Below, in pieces: positions 55,764 to 63,953 of a DNA stretch of 64,000 nt. Source of the stretch: Acidobacteriaceae bacterium (lineage in GTDB: Bacteria > Acidobacteriota > Terriglobia > Terriglobales > Acidobacteriaceae); assembly GCA_025350325.1 (NCBI GenBank), contig JANXYB010000012.1:59754-123753 (forward strand). Direction: 5' to 3'. The first letter of the stretch is position 1. Every line of letters starts with the position of its first letter. Position numbers and translations under genes: made by a program. The notes below the pieces were generated by a model that saw only the letters and a program-made list of their open reading frames with translations, had not been told where the DNA came from and searched no databases.

Positions 55764-57096
55764 CAGGCAGATGCGGAAACGCACGCGCTCGGCGGTGCGC
55801 CGAGCGTGGCTGTTTTGCCTGCTGCTGTCATTGCCGGGGCTATTGTTTGCAGTCATTCTCCTTTACCAGCGCGATATTTCGACCGCCACAGCCGTTGTGA
55901 TCGTTTCCTGCTTGCTGATTTATCTCGCTTTGATTGCTGCCACTCTAGTCGAGGGGTTGATGCGCCCTCTGCAGACGCTTTCCAACGTCGTGTCGTCTCT
56001 GCGCGAAGGAGATTATTCATTCCGTGCGCGGGGCGCCGCGTCCCCCGACGCGCTGGGCGAGCTGGCCTCTGAAGTCAACGCTCTCGCCGATTTACTGCAA
56101 AAGCAGCGCGTGCGCTCGTTGGAGGCCACAGCACTACTGGCACGCATTCTCGAGGTGATGCACGCGCCGTTATTTGCCTTTGACCGGGAAGACCTGCTTC
56201 AACTCGTTAACCGCGCAGGGGCGCAACTCCTCGGCCGTACACAGGCGCGCTGCTTCGGTCACACTGCAAGTGAGCTCGGGCTCGATCATTTGCTGGGCTC
56301 GGCAGATCAGACTATTCATTCATTCGGATCGAAGCCCACTCGGTGGCTTCTACGCAAAGCCGTTTTTCGTCAAGACGGAGTTCCCCACACGTTATTGCTG
56401 CTTGCCGACGTCAGCCAGACGCTTCAGGAAGAAGAACAGATCGCATGGAAGCGCCTCATCCGCGTTCTGGGCCACGAACTATCCAATTCGCTCGCGCCGA
56501 TCAAATCGATCGCGGGCAGTCTGCTGGCGCGTGCTGAAAACATCACCGGCGATGAATCGACCGTGCGTGATTTCCGGCGCGGACTAGGCGTCATTGAAAG
56601 CCGCGCCGACTCGCTCCATAGCTTTGTGCAGTCGTATCGGCTGTTGGCGCAGTTGCCGCCCCCACATCTGCGGCCGGTGCAGGTCGCATCGCTGTTAGAG
56701 CGCGTAGCCCTGCTCGAGCAGCGTGTCCCCATTCACCTTGAATCAGGGCCCCCGAGCCTGCTCAGTGCGGACCCCGACCAGTTGGAGCAGATGTTTATCA
56801 ACCTGCTCAAGAATGCAGTGGACGCCTCGCTTACCAATGGTGCACAGCCGGTGCGTATCGGCTGGAAAATCGCTGAGGCCAGCGTCATCGTTGATATTGA
56901 AGACCGCGGCCTCGGCATCGCCAACACAGAAAACCTTTTTGTGCCGTTTTACACAACCAAGCCCTCAGGCAGCGGTGTTGGATTGGCTTTGGCACAGCAG
57001 ATCGCGCGTGCGCATGGCGGGGAAGTGCGACTGCTCAATCGCGAAGATGGTCCCGGCGCACGTGCAACCATTCGGTTGCCCATCGCCAGTGTGTGA
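55753..57096 (+). CDS. Sensor histidine kinase (NtrY-like)
   Basis: 447 residues overlapping the activator gene by 11 bases. Two membrane helices (WLFCLLLSLPGLLFAVILL and AVVIVSCLLIYLALIAATLV) with almost no periplasmic loop suggest it senses a membrane or cytoplasmic cue. A HAMP-like segment (PLQTLSNVVSSLREGDYSF), a PAS-like domain (about 130-220), the phosphoacceptor His241 in LGHELSNSLAPI, N box NLLKNAVDAS, G1 DRGLGI, F box FVPFYTTKPSGSG and G2 GVGLALAQ follow. By family it phosphorylates the NtrC-type partner encoded upstream. End of the efflux operon. Confidence 0.93.
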   Translation: MAFDRQMRKRTRSAVRRAWLFCLLLSLPGLLFAVILLYQRDISTATAVVIVSCLLIYLALIAATLVEGLMRPLQTLSNVVSSLREGDYSFRARGAASPDALGELASEVNALADLLQKQRVRSLEATALLARILEVMHAPLFAFDREDLLQLVNRAGAQLLGRTQARCFGHTASELGLDHLLGSADQTIHSFGSKPTRWLLRKAVFRQDGVPHTLLLLADVSQTLQEEEQIAWKRLIRVLGHELSNSLAPIKSIAGSLLARAENITGDESTVRDFRRGLGVIESRADSLHSFVQSYRLLAQLPPPHLRPVQVASLLERVALLEQRVPIHLESGPPSLLSADPDQLEQMFINLLKNAVDASLTNGAQPVRIGWKIAEASVIVDIEDRGLGIANTENLFVPFYTTKPSGSGVGLALAQQIARAHGGEVRLLNREDGPGARATIRLPIASV

Positions 57097-57539
57097 CCCA
57101 ATCTTTAAAGCAGAACTTCTGTTCTGTCTGCGTTTGACTTCAGCGCGGCGACCACGCTGTGCCGACCCACTGCGTCGTGCGTGAACGGCTGCGTAGCGCG
57201 GCACCCCCCCACTCCCTACTCTGGATGGAAGTCATTTTTTTTCAACCAATTGCGGGTTGATAGAACTTGTAAAGTCGTCTAAATAAAAGAGTTGGCCGCA
57301 GAGTCGTCTATATAAAGAAGTTACCGGGCGCCTGCACCGGGTTCGCCTACGCGGGCATTACGGCTAACCGAAAGTCGCGGCTGCCTGCTCCTCGATAATG
57401 TCCTCACAATCAAGAATAGTGATTCCGGGGAAATAGTCTGCAAATATCAGGTGGGTAAACAGAATCGGTAAGCGGGCTCTGTGAAACTTGGCACGTCCTC
57501 GGTGAAAAATTATCGAAATCTGTCCTTCCAAGAGAACGT
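57097..57539. other. Convergent intergenic region, no gene
   Basis: Lies between the ends of the kinase gene and the leftward DusB gene. I see no coding frame. It holds a C-run near 57204, a T-run near 57234 and the imperfect direct repeat described at 57273-57322. No clear terminator hairpin was found. Confidence 0.4.
57273..57322. repeat. Imperfect tandem repeat, two units of about 21 bp, 29-bp period
   Basis: AGTCGTCTAAATAAAAGAGTT at 57273-57293 (written here in two parts: AGTCGTCTAAATAAA and AGAGTT) is repeated as AGTCGTCTATATAAAGAAGTT at 57302-57322 with three mismatches. The spacer is GGCCGCAG. AT-rich, in a convergent gap. Confidence 0.7.
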
Positions 57540-58706
57540 TCACTCACAATCACAAACCAGCGACGATTCGGGAATAGAGACCGCCCTTTCCCCTTCGGAA
57601 GCGTACTCGTCCGCGGAAAAGGAGGTGAAGAACGAATCGACCTGTCCCAACACTTCTTCCCCAGTCCGCGAGTGGTAAATCGCTCCACGCAGTTTGGCGC
57701 CGCCGGGCACTCCATGGGTAAACCAGGTAGCAAATTGTTTCATCTTACCCGCCGTCTCGCCGAGCCTGGCATCCCGAGGCAAGTCCTTGGTTGCGGCGGC
57801 CTCATTAAGGAGCATTTTGAAATAGGCTCGGATCATCGAATGCCGGTCTTCGATCGTGGGCAGCTCATAGCTTCCCAGGGCCGTGTATTGCGCTATTTGC
57901 CTGAAGATCCATGGATTAGCGGCCGCTGCACGTCCGATCATCACTCCATCGCAGCTGGTATTGGCGACCATCGCGGCAGCATCTTCAGGGGTGCGTATAT
58001 CGCCGTTTCCAATCACCGGAATCCCCACTGCTTGCTTAACCGCCGCAATCCACTCCCAGCGCGCCTGGCCACTGTAGCCCTGTTCTCGCGTGCGGGCGTG
58101 CAGGGCCACGGCATTGAGGCCTTCAGATTCCGCCATCTTCGCCAGTTCAACGCAAACAATCTGGCTGTCGTTCCACCCTAGGCGAAACTTCACGGTAAAA
58201 GGGATCTTCACGGCCGCGCGCACCGTGCGGAAAATTTCCCCGATGCGAGGCAAATCTCGCAGCAGGCCCGACCCGCCGTTGCACCCAACCACCCGTTTGG
58301 CCGGGCAGCCAAGGTTCAAGTCGACGGTATCAAATCCGGTATCTTCAACAATCCGGGCCGCTTCGGACAATGTTTCAGGTTTCGACCCGAATAGCTGAGC
58401 CCCGATGGGATGTTCATCGTCGTAAAACGTGAGGTAGCGTCGACGCTTCGACTCCCGCATCCGCGACAGCCCGTCCGCAGACGTGAATTCCGTCATCAGC
58501 AGGCCGCAACCCGATTGGGCGTTCGTAACTTCGGATTCGACAGTCGATGCATTGGGGTGCACAGAGGCGGAGAAAAGACTGGCGTGGCGAATAAAACGCC
58601 GAAAAACTGTGTCTGTAACCCCCGCCATTGGAGCCAAAACCGTAGCCGGCTTAACACGGACATTAGCAATCCGCATCTCCGCGGGCACGCGCGTTCCGGC
58701 GGGCAT
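57540..58706 (-). CDS. dusB: tRNA-dihydrouridine synthase (DusB type)
   Basis: About 388 residues from the ATG at 58706, seven bases after AAGGAG; the open frame extends to 58997 but would run into the ribosomal protein gene. FMN-dependent TIM barrel that reduces uridines in tRNA D-loops. Landmarks: VLAPMAGVTDTVFRRF, PIGAQLFGSKPETLSEAA, DTVDLNLGCPAKRVVGCNGGSGLL (catalytic Cys; shown in part), VKFRLGW, LHARTREQGYSG, VIGNGDIRTPEDA and MIGRAAAANPWIF. An insert of about 15 residues after the first strand (SLFSASVHPNASTVES) is unusual. The conserved NPCPAK-like motif reads GCPAKRV here. Confidence 0.92.
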   Translation of the reverse strand: MPAGTRVPAEMRIANVRVKPATVLAPMAGVTDTVFRRFIRHASLFSASVHPNASTVESEVTNAQSGCGLLMTEFTSADGLSRMRESKRRRYLTFYDDEHPIGAQLFGSKPETLSEAARIVEDTGFDTVDLNLGCPAKRVVGCNGGSGLLRDLPRIGEIFRTVRAAVKIPFTVKFRLGWNDSQIVCVELAKMAESEGLNAVALHARTREQGYSGQARWEWIAAVKQAVGIPVIGNGDIRTPEDAAAMVANTSCDGVMIGRAAAANPWIFRQIAQYTALGSYELPTIEDRHSMIRAYFKMLLNEAAATKDLPRDARLGETAGKMKQFATWFTHGVPGGAKLRGAIYHSRTGEEVLGQVDSFFTSFSADEYASEGERAVSIPESSLVCDCE

Positions 58707-58819
58707 GGCGTGCTCCTTGGGATTGTCCCAGTCCTTCTTTACGGTGAAGCCCTTACCCGCCATAGCCGTCCTAGGGTGATCTATTCTCACCGATCCGAAT
58801 GCGCAATGGTCTGAACGAA

Positions 58820-58849
58820 AGTGGGCCTCCGCATTGGCGGAGGCCCACT
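58820..58849 (-). terminator. Strong hairpin downstream of rpmE
   Basis: AGTGGGCCTCCGC and GCGGAGGCCCACT form a perfect 13-bp stem with a 4-base loop. On the minus strand it follows the L31 stop by 27 bases and is trailed by TTTCGTT, a weak T-tract, so it is a probable Rho-independent terminator or 3'-end stabiliser before dusB. Confidence 0.75.
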
Positions 58850-58876
58850 CGTACCAGCTACTTACACGACGTTCCC

Positions 58877-59107
58877 CTATTTTGCGGCAGGAGTCGTCGC
58901 GCCAGCCTTGGCGTACTTGCGGCGGAACCGCTCCACACGACCCGCTGTGTCCACTAGCCTCTGCTTGCCGGTAAAAAATGGATGGCAAGCCGAGCAAATT
59001 TCTACGTGGACGTCGCCCTTATGTGTCGACCGGGTCTCAAAATTGTTTCCGCAGGCGCACATAACGCGCACCGCAGCGTAATTGGGATGAATTTTTTCCT
59101 TGGGCAT
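58877..59107 (-). CDS. rpmE: 50S ribosomal protein L31
   Basis: 76 residues. [10 protein letters not shown] start, zinc-binding C+ type with CACGN and [13 protein letters not shown], then the usual [10 protein letters not shown] tail. The four Cys indicate the zinc form of L31. The Ala/Pro-rich last residues ([11 protein letters not shown]) are a short extension. A strong hairpin follows the stop. It is upstream of dusB on the same strand. Confidence 0.96.
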   Translation of the reverse strand: MPKEKIHPNYAAVRVMCACGNNFETRSTHKGDVHVEICSACHPFFTGKQRLVDTAGRVERFRRKYAKAGATTPAAK

Positions 59108-59290
59108 GACTCGAGACAGACCTTTCCTGCAATGGTTCTATTGTAGGGCGAAATGAGCGGTTTCGCAATTCCTGCTCACCATCAAGCATCGTCCTGCAAT
59201 CCATTTGATCCGCCAGCGTGGCATTTGGAGGCAATTTCCTTCAGCGTCTGCTTACCTGATGAGCGGCGCAATCTGGGCTGGCCCCAATTC

Positions 59291-60127
59291 CTATTGACCG
59301 AGCGCCTTGGCAATTCCCGCCTCAGCCAGTGGAGCCATGATCGTGTATCCCGCGGGCAGCGGATGCACGCCATCGTGGCTCAGCGTGGCGGGTAGCCCAT
59401 CTCGCTGGTCCTTCATCGCCGAGTGATAGTCCACATAAACGTGGCCATTCTTTTGCGCATAACTCTTCATCCAGGCATTGATGTCATCAATTTTGTTTGC
59501 GGGCTCGAGGCCCGGCTTCCACGGATAATCAAACGCCGGCGTTATTGAGCACAGTACAACGCGAATGTGGTTGGCCGAGGCCATCTCCGCCATCGCGGCG
59601 AAATTGTTTTCTGTCTCCTCGAGGGTCATCGGGCCAGTGTTCCCGGCAATGTCATTGGTCCCGGCCAGGATTACCACAACTTTCGGCTGTAGTGCGATCA
59701 CATCCTGGTGGAAGCGCACCACCATTTGCGGCGTGGTTTGTCCGCTAATGCCGCGGTTGATGTAATGCTTCGTCGGGAACCCTTCGGGCCGATCAAAATG
59801 CCAGGCCTCCGTAATGGAGTCGCCCATGAAAACTACTCGAGTCTCGCCTGCAGCCGGTGGCGCCAGCTTCAAATCATCCTCCTTGAATCGCGCCAACCAA
59901 GGGAAATCCGTCAGCAGACGCCTATCGTGCGCGCGCCAGTAATCGTTGTCAGGGTGTGCGGGCGCGACCGGTTGCACGGGCGCTGGTGCCTTGGTTTCCG
60001 GCAGGGTTGCTCCGGGCTCCTGGCCGACGGGAGGCGTGGGACTTTGTCCCGTCAATGTAGTCGTGGCGAACCCGCAAACTCCGGCAAGCAATAAACGGGT
60101 GAGGTTCAAGCGAAATTGATTCAACAC
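59291..60127 (-). CDS. SGNH/GDSL-family hydrolase, secreted
   Basis: About 278 residues. GTG at 60127 (or TTG at 60124) follows GAGGGAG; the frame opens at 60211 without a good site. A signal segment (LTRLLLAGVCGFATTTLTG) and a Pro-rich linker (about 30-60) precede the SGNH domain. Block I FMGDSITEAW has the nucleophile Ser, block II GISGQTT the Gly, block III LAGTNDIAGN the Asn, and block V LSHDGVHPLPAGY the Asp-His pair. It resembles rhamnogalacturonan-acetylesterase or platelet-activating-factor acetylhydrolase-like esterases that act on sugars or lipids. Substrate unknown. Probably periplasmic. Confidence 0.88.
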   Translation of the reverse strand: MLNQFRLNLTRLLLAGVCGFATTTLTGQSPTPPVGQEPGATLPETKAPAPVQPVAPAHPDNDYWRAHDRRLLTDFPWLARFKEDDLKLAPPAAGETRVVFMGDSITEAWHFDRPEGFPTKHYINRGISGQTTPQMVVRFHQDVIALQPKVVVILAGTNDIAGNTGPMTLEETENNFAAMAEMASANHIRVVLCSITPAFDYPWKPGLEPANKIDDINAWMKSYAQKNGHVYVDYHSAMKDQRDGLPATLSHDGVHPLPAGYTIMAPLAEAGIAKALGQ

Positions 60128-60311
60128 TGGTTCTCCCTCGGTCAGCTTTTTAGGCGATAAATCAGTCAACCGGAGTACGTTTGCAGCTTTGTCGTGGCCG
60201 ATGCGCCGCAATCCGGATTATAGGACTCGCCGCCCGCAACCTCTTTTCCACAATCGTGCCGCCTTGCCCACCGAACCCCTCGTGCCCCTTTTGCGCTAGG
60301 CTTGAATCACA

Positions 60312-61070
60312 ATGAGTGAATGCGAAATCTGTCGCGGCGTGGGTCTTGTGCGCGTTATGTCTGAGTCCGGCAGATGGGTTTCGCGCGCCTGTGAATGTCA
60401 GGAGACGGAGCGCGAAGAGCGCCGCCTTAAAGCTACCCGCATCCCCGAGCGCTACCGCCAATACACTCTCGATGGTTACGAGACCGCCTTTCGCGGAGCG
60501 GACCCATCGCTCGGCCGTGCCCTGCTTACCGCCCGCAAGTTTGTAGACGCCTACCCCGTCGATACAGCCGGAAAAGGCATAATTTTCACCGGTTCCATTG
60601 GAGTAGGAAAGACGCACCTAGCCGTTGGCGTGCTTCGTCGCCTGGTGCAGGAACGCGGCGTCCGAGGCCACTTTTGCGATTATCGCGAACTGCTCAAGAA
60701 CATCCAGAACAGTTACAACCCGCAAGTCAACACCACTGAATTGGAGTTGCTCAAGCCTGTCTTCGCTGCAGAGGTGCTGGTGCTCGACGACCTCGGCGCC
60801 CAAAAGCCTAATGAGTGGGTGTGGGATACCGTCGCGCTGATTCTCAATAGCCGCTACAACGACAAGCAGACAACCATCATCACGACCAACTATGCTGACT
60901 TGCCTGCAGCGGCCGGCACGCTCAGCAGCCCTGAGCGCGCAGCCCGCGAACAAACCCTGGGGGACCGCATCGGCGACCGCATGCGATCCCGGCTAGCTGA
61001 AATGTGCGTTCGCATTGAAATGACCGGGGAAGATTTTCGCCAGTCTGTGAAGCGGGCAAGATTCGGTTAA
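60312..61070 (+). CDS. DnaC/IstB-like AAA+ ATPase with N-terminal zinc-binding motif
   Basis: 252 residues. The N-terminus has a CEICRGVGLV and ACECQ four-cysteine motif. The AAA+ domain has Walker A FTGSIGVGKTHLAVGVL, a sensor-like DYRELLKNIQNSY, Walker B VLVLDDLGAQKPNEW, sensor 1 TIITTNY and the arginine-finger region GDRMRSRL. This is the layout of helicase-loader proteins (DnaC/DnaI) and phage or transposon helpers. No transposase or phage gene lies nearby, so it may be the resident helicase loader or an orphan. Weak ribosome-binding site. Confidence 0.85.
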   Translation: MSECEICRGVGLVRVMSESGRWVSRACECQETEREERRLKATRIPERYRQYTLDGYETAFRGADPSLGRALLTARKFVDAYPVDTAGKGIIFTGSIGVGKTHLAVGVLRRLVQERGVRGHFCDYRELLKNIQNSYNPQVNTTELELLKPVFAAEVLVLDDLGAQKPNEWVWDTVALILNSRYNDKQTTIITTNYADLPAAAGTLSSPERAAREQTLGDRIGDRMRSRLAEMCVRIEMTGEDFRQSVKRARFG

Positions 61071-61212
61071 TAGGCACCCATGAGTCGTAACTCGCCGCAA
61101 GATCGCGAACACGCTTCGCGAATCGCGGCGACGAATTCAAGTTGGTTTTTAGATGAGCGCAGTGAATTAAGTCGCGAAGTTTTCAGCCCTTGCGTGCTCA
61201 AACGTCCGAGAC

Positions 61213-61374
61213 TCAGAAAATCCAGACGCTCGCTAGCAGCGACAACATTGCGGCGACAGTGATGGCCTGGTACAGCAGTTCTTCACTGCGGCGAGGCGCG
61301 ACGGCACTGTCGCGCAATGCAGGGGTTGAGGATGCGAATTCGGTCAACGGGGGCATCGTGCGCATGCCTTTCAT
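61213..61374 (-). CDS. Small single-helix membrane protein (53 aa)
   Basis: Leftward frame from the ATG at 61374, with CCGCGAGG upstream. It reads MKGMRTMPPLTEFASSTPAL, then a basic stretch (APRRSEELLY) and one hydrophobic helix (QAITVAAMLSLLASVWIF) running to the stop at 61213. The layout, a Pro/Ser-rich cytoplasmic head, Arg-Arg before a helix and an aromatic end, is that of a tail-anchored small protein. The plus-strand frames here are less protein-like. Function unknown. Confidence 0.5.
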   Translation of the reverse strand: MKGMRTMPPLTEFASSTPALRDSAVAPRRSEELLYQAITVAAMLSLLASVWIF

Positions 61375-61610
61375 GCCTCGCGGTAAGGTCGCTCAAGGCG
61401 AAATCTCAATCTGAAGACTTCGTGCAGGGCTCAGCCGACACCAGTCCTATGCAGATTTCGATCTTGTGCGCTTGAAATCCTACAAAGCTGTTGAATGGCA
61501 TTCTGACGCAACTTCACTTGCCCGCGAAACACTTATATCGCGTGTGCTCTTACTAAAGTTTTCTTTCCTCTGATCTTCTGGGTCAGTAAGCAAATATCGA
61601 CAGATCAGAT

Positions 61611-61886
61611 TCAGCCTTCTGCCGTTGTCGGATCGATAATCGTAAGCACTTCAGAAATTCGATTCGCAGGGAAACCGCCTTGAGAAGCGTGTTGCTTGAC
61701 CAGTTCCTCGCTGGGAGAGATATACACGCAATAAATCTTGTCACCGGTCACGTAGCTTTGGACCCATTGAATTTCAGATCCGAGTTTGCGCAATACTCCG
61801 CAGGATGTTTGCGAGATGCCCTTCAATTGCTCGGGCGTCAACTTTCCAGCGCCTTCGATGTCGCGTTCGATGACATACTTCGGCAT
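61611..61886 (-). CDS. DUF4242 domain protein
   Basis: 91 residues. PKYVIERDIEGAGKLTPEQL at the N-terminus, a central IQWVQSYVTGDKIYCVYISP and a C-terminal HASQGGFPANRISEV match the DUF4242 family of small ferredoxin-like-fold proteins; one characterised member (SCO4226 of Streptomyces) binds nickel. Cys residues at about 29 and 54 and the His in KQHASQGG are candidate ligands. Cytoplasmic. A 7-bp inverted repeat (TCTGATC/GATCAGA, 61569-61609) lies just downstream of the stop. Confidence 0.8.
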   Translation of the reverse strand: MPKYVIERDIEGAGKLTPEQLKGISQTSCGVLRKLGSEIQWVQSYVTGDKIYCVYISPSEELVKQHASQGGFPANRISEVLTIIDPTTAEG

Positions 61887-62082
61887 AACACCTCTAGTGA
61901 ATACAAGGGAATAGGTACGGGGACAGTCTACGTGCTAGCTCGATCTGCCGGAAAGCCCTTTGTTTTCCGCTTTAGAAACCAGAGCATCTGCTGCGGGCTC
62001 ACTGCCATCCAACCCGCGCAGAGCAAGTGACAAAGCGTCGGCTCACTATTTGGATGCCGCTTTAGAGGTGTAGACTCCGCAC

Positions 62083-62604
62083 GTGAGCACAGGACCCAGA
62101 CTCGTACCTCCGGTCGAAGGGCGGGAGCGCAATTGGCTGCCAATCGTTGTCGCGGCGGTCGCGGTTGTGATCTTGGCAGTCGTAGCAGTTCTCGTGCTCG
62201 AGCATGGCAAAAGCACGACCACGGTGATGCCGGTTTCCGCGACCGGCGACCCATATGCTGCCAACCTGCCGATCAGTGGGCTCGATATGAGTGAATCGAG
62301 CAACCTTGCCGGCGGAAAAGTCACGTACCTCGATGGTCATATAACTAACAAAGGCGACCGCACGGTTACTGCAATCTCAGTGCAGGTCCTGTTCAGGAAC
62401 GTTGCCAAAGAAGTGGCTCAGAACGAGACCCAGGCGCTAAAACTGATTCGTACGCGCGACCCGTACATCGACCTGCAATCGGTCGCGGCTTCGCCATTAA
62501 AGCCCGGCGATAAACGCGATTTTCGGCTGATTTTCGATGCGGTTTCGCAGGACTGGGACGGGGCGTACCCGCAAATCCGAATCCTCAAAGTACAAACCAA
62601 GTAG
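62083..62604 (+). CDS. DUF2393-like membrane-anchored protein
   Basis: 173 residues from a GTG at 62083. A basic-then-hydrophobic N-terminus gives one membrane helix (WLPIVVAAVAVVILAVVAVLVL). The rest is an extracytoplasmic beta-sandwich with LAGGKVTYLDGHITNKGDRTV and VQVLFRNVAKEVAQNET, then PLKPGDKRDFRLIFD. This pattern, like FxLyD/DUF2393 domains, is found in many acidobacterial proteins of unknown role. Signal anchor rather than cleaved peptide is likely because no clear cut site follows. Confidence 0.65.
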   Translation: MSTGPRLVPPVEGRERNWLPIVVAAVAVVILAVVAVLVLEHGKSTTTVMPVSATGDPYAANLPISGLDMSESSNLAGGKVTYLDGHITNKGDRTVTAISVQVLFRNVAKEVAQNETQALKLIRTRDPYIDLQSVAASPLKPGDKRDFRLIFDAVSQDWDGAYPQIRILKVQTK

Positions 62605-62690
62605 CGGTCCAATGCGCTGAGTTTACCCGGTAGAACTTACCTCTATTTGTAAAAATTACGTCCCCCCTGAGAGTCAGCTAAATCCATTTA

Positions 62691-62835
62691 GGCACAAAGT
62701 TATACGGCGGAAATGGGCAAGTCGAATCATTTGTGCCGGATACGTATTTGGGAGTGGGACAGCGCTCTTTGGCACGCCCGTTGCAACATGTGGGTTGGGC
62801 AAACACCACACGCCCGACCGCAAAGCTGTTGCGGT
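62691..62835 (+). promoter_or_regulatory. Hairpin-rich leader of the OmpA-family gene
   Basis: Several complementary segments lie upstream of the ATG at 62864: GGCACAAA (62691-62698) with TTTGTGCC (62730-62737); GGTTGGGC (62793-62800) with GCCCGACC (62812-62819, one G-U pair); and ACCGCAA (62817-62823) with TTGCGGT (62829-62835). The last two share bases 62817-62819, so they cannot both form fully. No known riboswitch core is clearly present. Confidence 0.4.
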
Positions 62836-62863
62836 AACCGTGTTTAAAAGGGGTTAAAAACAA

Positions 62864-63817
62864 ATGAAAAATATTCCTAAAGCTCGCTTACTCTCTACCA
62901 ATCAGCTTGCCATGCTTTTACTGGCGTCGGCCTTCGCGGTTCCTGCAATGGGGCAGCAAACGCAGCCGGCAGACACTACCCAAAATTCTCCATCTTCAGC
63001 GGCCCAGCCATCGTCGACGCCGCCGGCTGCTACCACCACAACCAGCAAGGCTCCGACGGATGCACGAGAGGGTTTTTGGGGCCGCGTGAATCCTATGGCA
63101 CGCAAAAAGTGGATAAAGAAACGCATTGATCCTATGAACGACCGCTTAACGGAGTTGGATCAGGTTAATGCAAAGAACGCCACTGATATTAAAGATGTAG
63201 ACAGCAGGGCGCAGGCTGGGATCAGCAAAGCCCAGGCCGCCGCTGATGCTGCAAATCAGACTGCCTCTACCGCAAGTGATTCAGCACACAAGGCGGGCGA
63301 GACAGCGCAAGGCGCGTCGGGACACGTCGACAAGCTGAATACCACCGTCAACGGTCTGGACCAATACAAACAAATTAGCGATGTAGAAGTGCCTTTCCGC
63401 GGCGGCAACCCCATGCTCTCGAAGGACGCCAAGGCAAAACTCGATGAAATGGCGACCAGCTTGGCTGGCCATCAAGGCTACATCATTGAAATTGAAGCTC
63501 ATTCGCCCGGTGCGGGCAGCGTGGGCATCTCCAATTCACAGCGCGAGGCTGAAGCGGTAAAGCGTTACCTCGTCGCAGAACATCAGATTCCCGTCTACCG
63601 GATGCACTCCGTCGCCTTGGGTAACGCCAAGGTCGCCGAAGCGACCGATCAGACTGCTACCAGTGCACCGGCGGACACACATGCAAAGTCGGCCTCGGCT
63701 CACAAAGCCCGCATTCAAAGCAGCGTTCACATCCGGTTGATGGAAAATAGTTTGGCGGCCCAGGACACCACATCCCCCCATGGTATGGCGTCCTCGACCG
63801 GTGCGGAGCGGCCGTAA
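62864..63817 (+). CDS. OmpA-family outer membrane/periplasmic protein
   Basis: 317 residues. A signal peptide (LAMLLLASAFAVPAMGQ) is followed by a Thr/Pro/Ser-rich stretch, a basic segment (NPMARKKWIKKRIDPMNDRL) and an Ala-rich coiled coil (about 90-165, SKAQAAADAANQTASTASDS). The C-terminal OmpA-like domain (about 175-265) has EVPFRGGNPMLSKDAKAKLDEMA, IIEIEAHSPGAGSVGISNSQREAEAVKRYLV (in parts) and VYRMHSVALGN. By family this domain binds peptidoglycan and tethers the envelope. The coiled coil suggests trimer or rod formation. The tail (about 270-317) is low complexity. Start ATG after AAGGGG. Confidence 0.85.
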   Translation: MKNIPKARLLSTNQLAMLLLASAFAVPAMGQQTQPADTTQNSPSSAAQPSSTPPAATTTTSKAPTDAREGFWGRVNPMARKKWIKKRIDPMNDRLTELDQVNAKNATDIKDVDSRAQAGISKAQAAADAANQTASTASDSAHKAGETAQGASGHVDKLNTTVNGLDQYKQISDVEVPFRGGNPMLSKDAKAKLDEMATSLAGHQGYIIEIEAHSPGAGSVGISNSQREAEAVKRYLVAEHQIPVYRMHSVALGNAKVAEATDQTATSAPADTHAKSASAHKARIQSSVHIRLMENSLAAQDTTSPHGMASSTGAERP

Positions 63818-63923
63818 AAAAGCTGCGTAGCCACCCCCCTGAGGCTCCTTTCCGCTCCGACGGCTACCCCGCCGTTGGCCGCCAATAAAGCTCTCGCAAC
63901 ACGAGAGAACCAAGGCAACTTGG
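63805..63923 (+). other. Multi-hairpin 3' region of the OmpA-family transcript
   Basis: Successive complementary arms: GGAGCGG (63805-63811, in the last codons) with CCGCTCC (63852-63858); ACGGC (63860-63864) with GCCGT (63871-63875); CTCTCG (63891-63896) with CGAGAG (63902-63907); CCAAG-GCAA-CTTGG (63910-63923) with a GNRA-type loop. They lead directly into the terminator. They look like a structured 3' UTR or a small RNA. Confidence 0.5.
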
Positions 63924-63953
63924 CCCCCGTTAATGACGGGGGCCGTTTTTTTT
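63922..63953 (+). terminator. Rho-independent terminator
   Basis: GGCCCCCGT-TAATG-ACGGGGGCC is a perfect 9-bp stem followed by G and eight Ts (63946-63953). It ends the transcript of the OmpA-family gene. Its first two bases are shared with the preceding CCAAG/CTTGG hairpin. Confidence 0.93.

Noticed and set aside
61190..61414. Plus-strand 74-residue frame opposite the 53-residue gene
   Set aside because: Low-complexity polar sequence without membrane helix or ribosome-binding site; the minus-strand frame explains the region better.
61569..61609. TCTGATC/GATCAGA inverted repeat as terminator of the DUF4242 gene
   Set aside because: Only 7-bp arms with a 27-base loop and no T-tract on the minus strand.
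62793..62835. Possible c-di-GMP-I (GEMM) riboswitch before the OmpA-family gene
   Set aside because: GCAAA and CCGCAAAGC resemble pieces of the GEMM core, but the GNRA tetraloop, its receptor and the second stem are not in the required order or spacing.
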